NCBI GenBank assembly: GCA_007130265.1
Contig: SLST01000114.1
Span: 1-44,162, forward strand
Origin: Spirochaetales bacterium
Lineage (GTDB): Bacteria > Spirochaetota > Spirochaetia > DSM-27196 > SLST01
Reading direction: 5' to 3'
DNA: 44,162 nucleotides
In this document: one piece after another, positions 43,651 to 44,162 of the stretch
Layout of the letters: every line of letters begins with the position of its first letter
Position numbering within the stretch: position 1 is the stretch's first letter
Position numbers and translations under genes: made by a program
The notes under the pieces: generated by a model
What the model saw: only the letters and a program-made list of their open reading frames with translations
What the model was told of the DNA's origin: nothing
Database searches by the model: none

Positions 43651-44162
43651 TCAGGTGACAGGAAAGGTGATGCGAAAGGTCGTCTCACCATTCTGCGTGA
43701 CCGCGGCTTCGCCGCGCAGCTGTGCGGTGAGGATCCGGATCAGCGTCATCCCGAGCGAACCGGTGCGCTCAAGGCTGAAGCCATCGGGCAAGCCGGCGCC
43801 GGTGTTCGTCACGCGAAGGACGGCGTACTCACCCTGTCGTTCCAGTCCAATGGTCAGTGAGTTGTGGTGAGGCCCTGTAAGCCCGTGCTTGAATGCGTTG
43901 GTAAGCAGTTCGTTCAGGATGAGTCCCAGCGGCACCGCTTGCCCGATGTCGAGACGAATGCGTTCAGTCTGCTGGACGATCCGAACCTTCCGTTGGTCTG
44001 AGGCAAAGGATACCGCGATCATCCCGAGAAACTCGTCTATGTACTCTCTCATATCGACGTCGGAGAACGAGTCCGTCCGGTAGAGCTTGTCATGGATCAT
44101 GGCGATCGAGCGGATTCGGGACTCCGTATCTTGCAGCACCTTCGATGCTTCCCCGGCGGCCT
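43651..44162 (-). CDS. HisKA_2-type sensor histidine kinase, C-terminus (N-terminus off the right edge)
   Basis: The frame is open to the window end and stops at 43651. At the start of the visible part, ESRIRSIAMIHDKLYRTDSF resembles the HisKA_2/HWE-type segment that follows the phospho-His. The HATPase domain has an N-box NELLTNAFKHG, G1 NTGAGLPDGF and G2 GSLGMTLIRILTAQ. The phosphorylatable His and any PAS or membrane sensor lie outside. The GTG at 44139 in the ORF track is an internal codon, not the true start. It is transcribed towards the aldolase gene with a 117-bp gap. Whether it senses substrate for this locus cannot be told. Confidence 0.85.
   Translation of the reverse strand, partial: AAGEASKVLQDTESRIRSIAMIHDKLYRTDSFSDVDMREYIDEFLGMIAVSFASDQRKVRIVQQTERIRLDIGQAVPLGLILNELLTNAFKHGLTGPHHNSLTIGLERQGEYAVLRVTNTGAGLPDGFSLERTGSLGMTLIRILTAQLRGEAAVTQNGETTFRITFPVT

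Overview
The window (about 44 kb, GC-rich) is a carbohydrate-catabolism island. It carries glycoside hydrolases, a heparinase-type lyase, five sulfatases, two different oligosaccharide import systems, a LacI regulator, a sugar-acid aldolase and the end of a sensor kinase. No rRNA, tRNA or CRISPR was seen. The substrate-binding proteins have N-termini of the 'GGxQ/GGRQEA' type without a clear lipobox cysteine, and the transporters are LplB/YtcP-type plus Opp-type. No SusC/D or TonB receptor is present. This fits a free-living Spirochaetota-like bacterium better than Bacteroidota or Planctomycetota, but the assignment is an inference.

Layout. (1) 1-5613, minus strand: an operon with a heparinase II/III-family gene interrupted by one in-frame TGA, then two GH95-like (DUF5703-type) genes, the last running off the left edge. 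(2) 5960-15419, plus strand: a tightly spaced operon of GH78 alpha-L-rhamnosidase, GH35 beta-galactosidase, a third GH95-like enzyme, a GH43/32-like beta-propeller protein and a TIM-barrel protein. It ends in a wrecked DUF6259-like gene (15435-~18000) that carries an in-frame TGA, a G8 frameshift and an IS3-family fragment. (3) 17528-22673: a LacI repressor, a three-site operator array, and a LplB-YtcP-LplA-type importer without an ATPase, closed by a hairpin. (4) 23168-25728: a second beta-propeller paralogue, the relic of another glycosidase-like gene with an in-frame TAG, and a URO-D-like protein. (5) 25869-42579: two divergent sulfatases, an oppBCDF-type operon, and the duplicated arrangement binding protein - sulfatase - sulfatase - binding protein - sulfatase. 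(6) 42754-44162: a RhmA/HpaI-type aldolase and the C-terminus of a HisKA_2-type histidine kinase.

How the genes work together (inference). Sulfated oligosaccharides, probably containing rhamnose/fucose, galactose and uronic acid, would be bound by two paralogous family-5 binding proteins and imported through the Opp-type channel, or through the LplB/YtcP channel. They would then be desulfated and hydrolysed inside the cell, because none of the five sulfatases, the lyase or the glycosidases shows a signal peptide. Rhamnose-derived keto-deoxy acids could be cleaved by the aldolase. The most interesting features are this apparently cytoplasmic, Opp-linked sulfatase system, the duplicated promoter-leader-SBP unit with its ~240-nt leader, the palindrome that supplies both -35 boxes of a divergent promoter pair, and the cluster of nonsense lesions in the glycosidase half.
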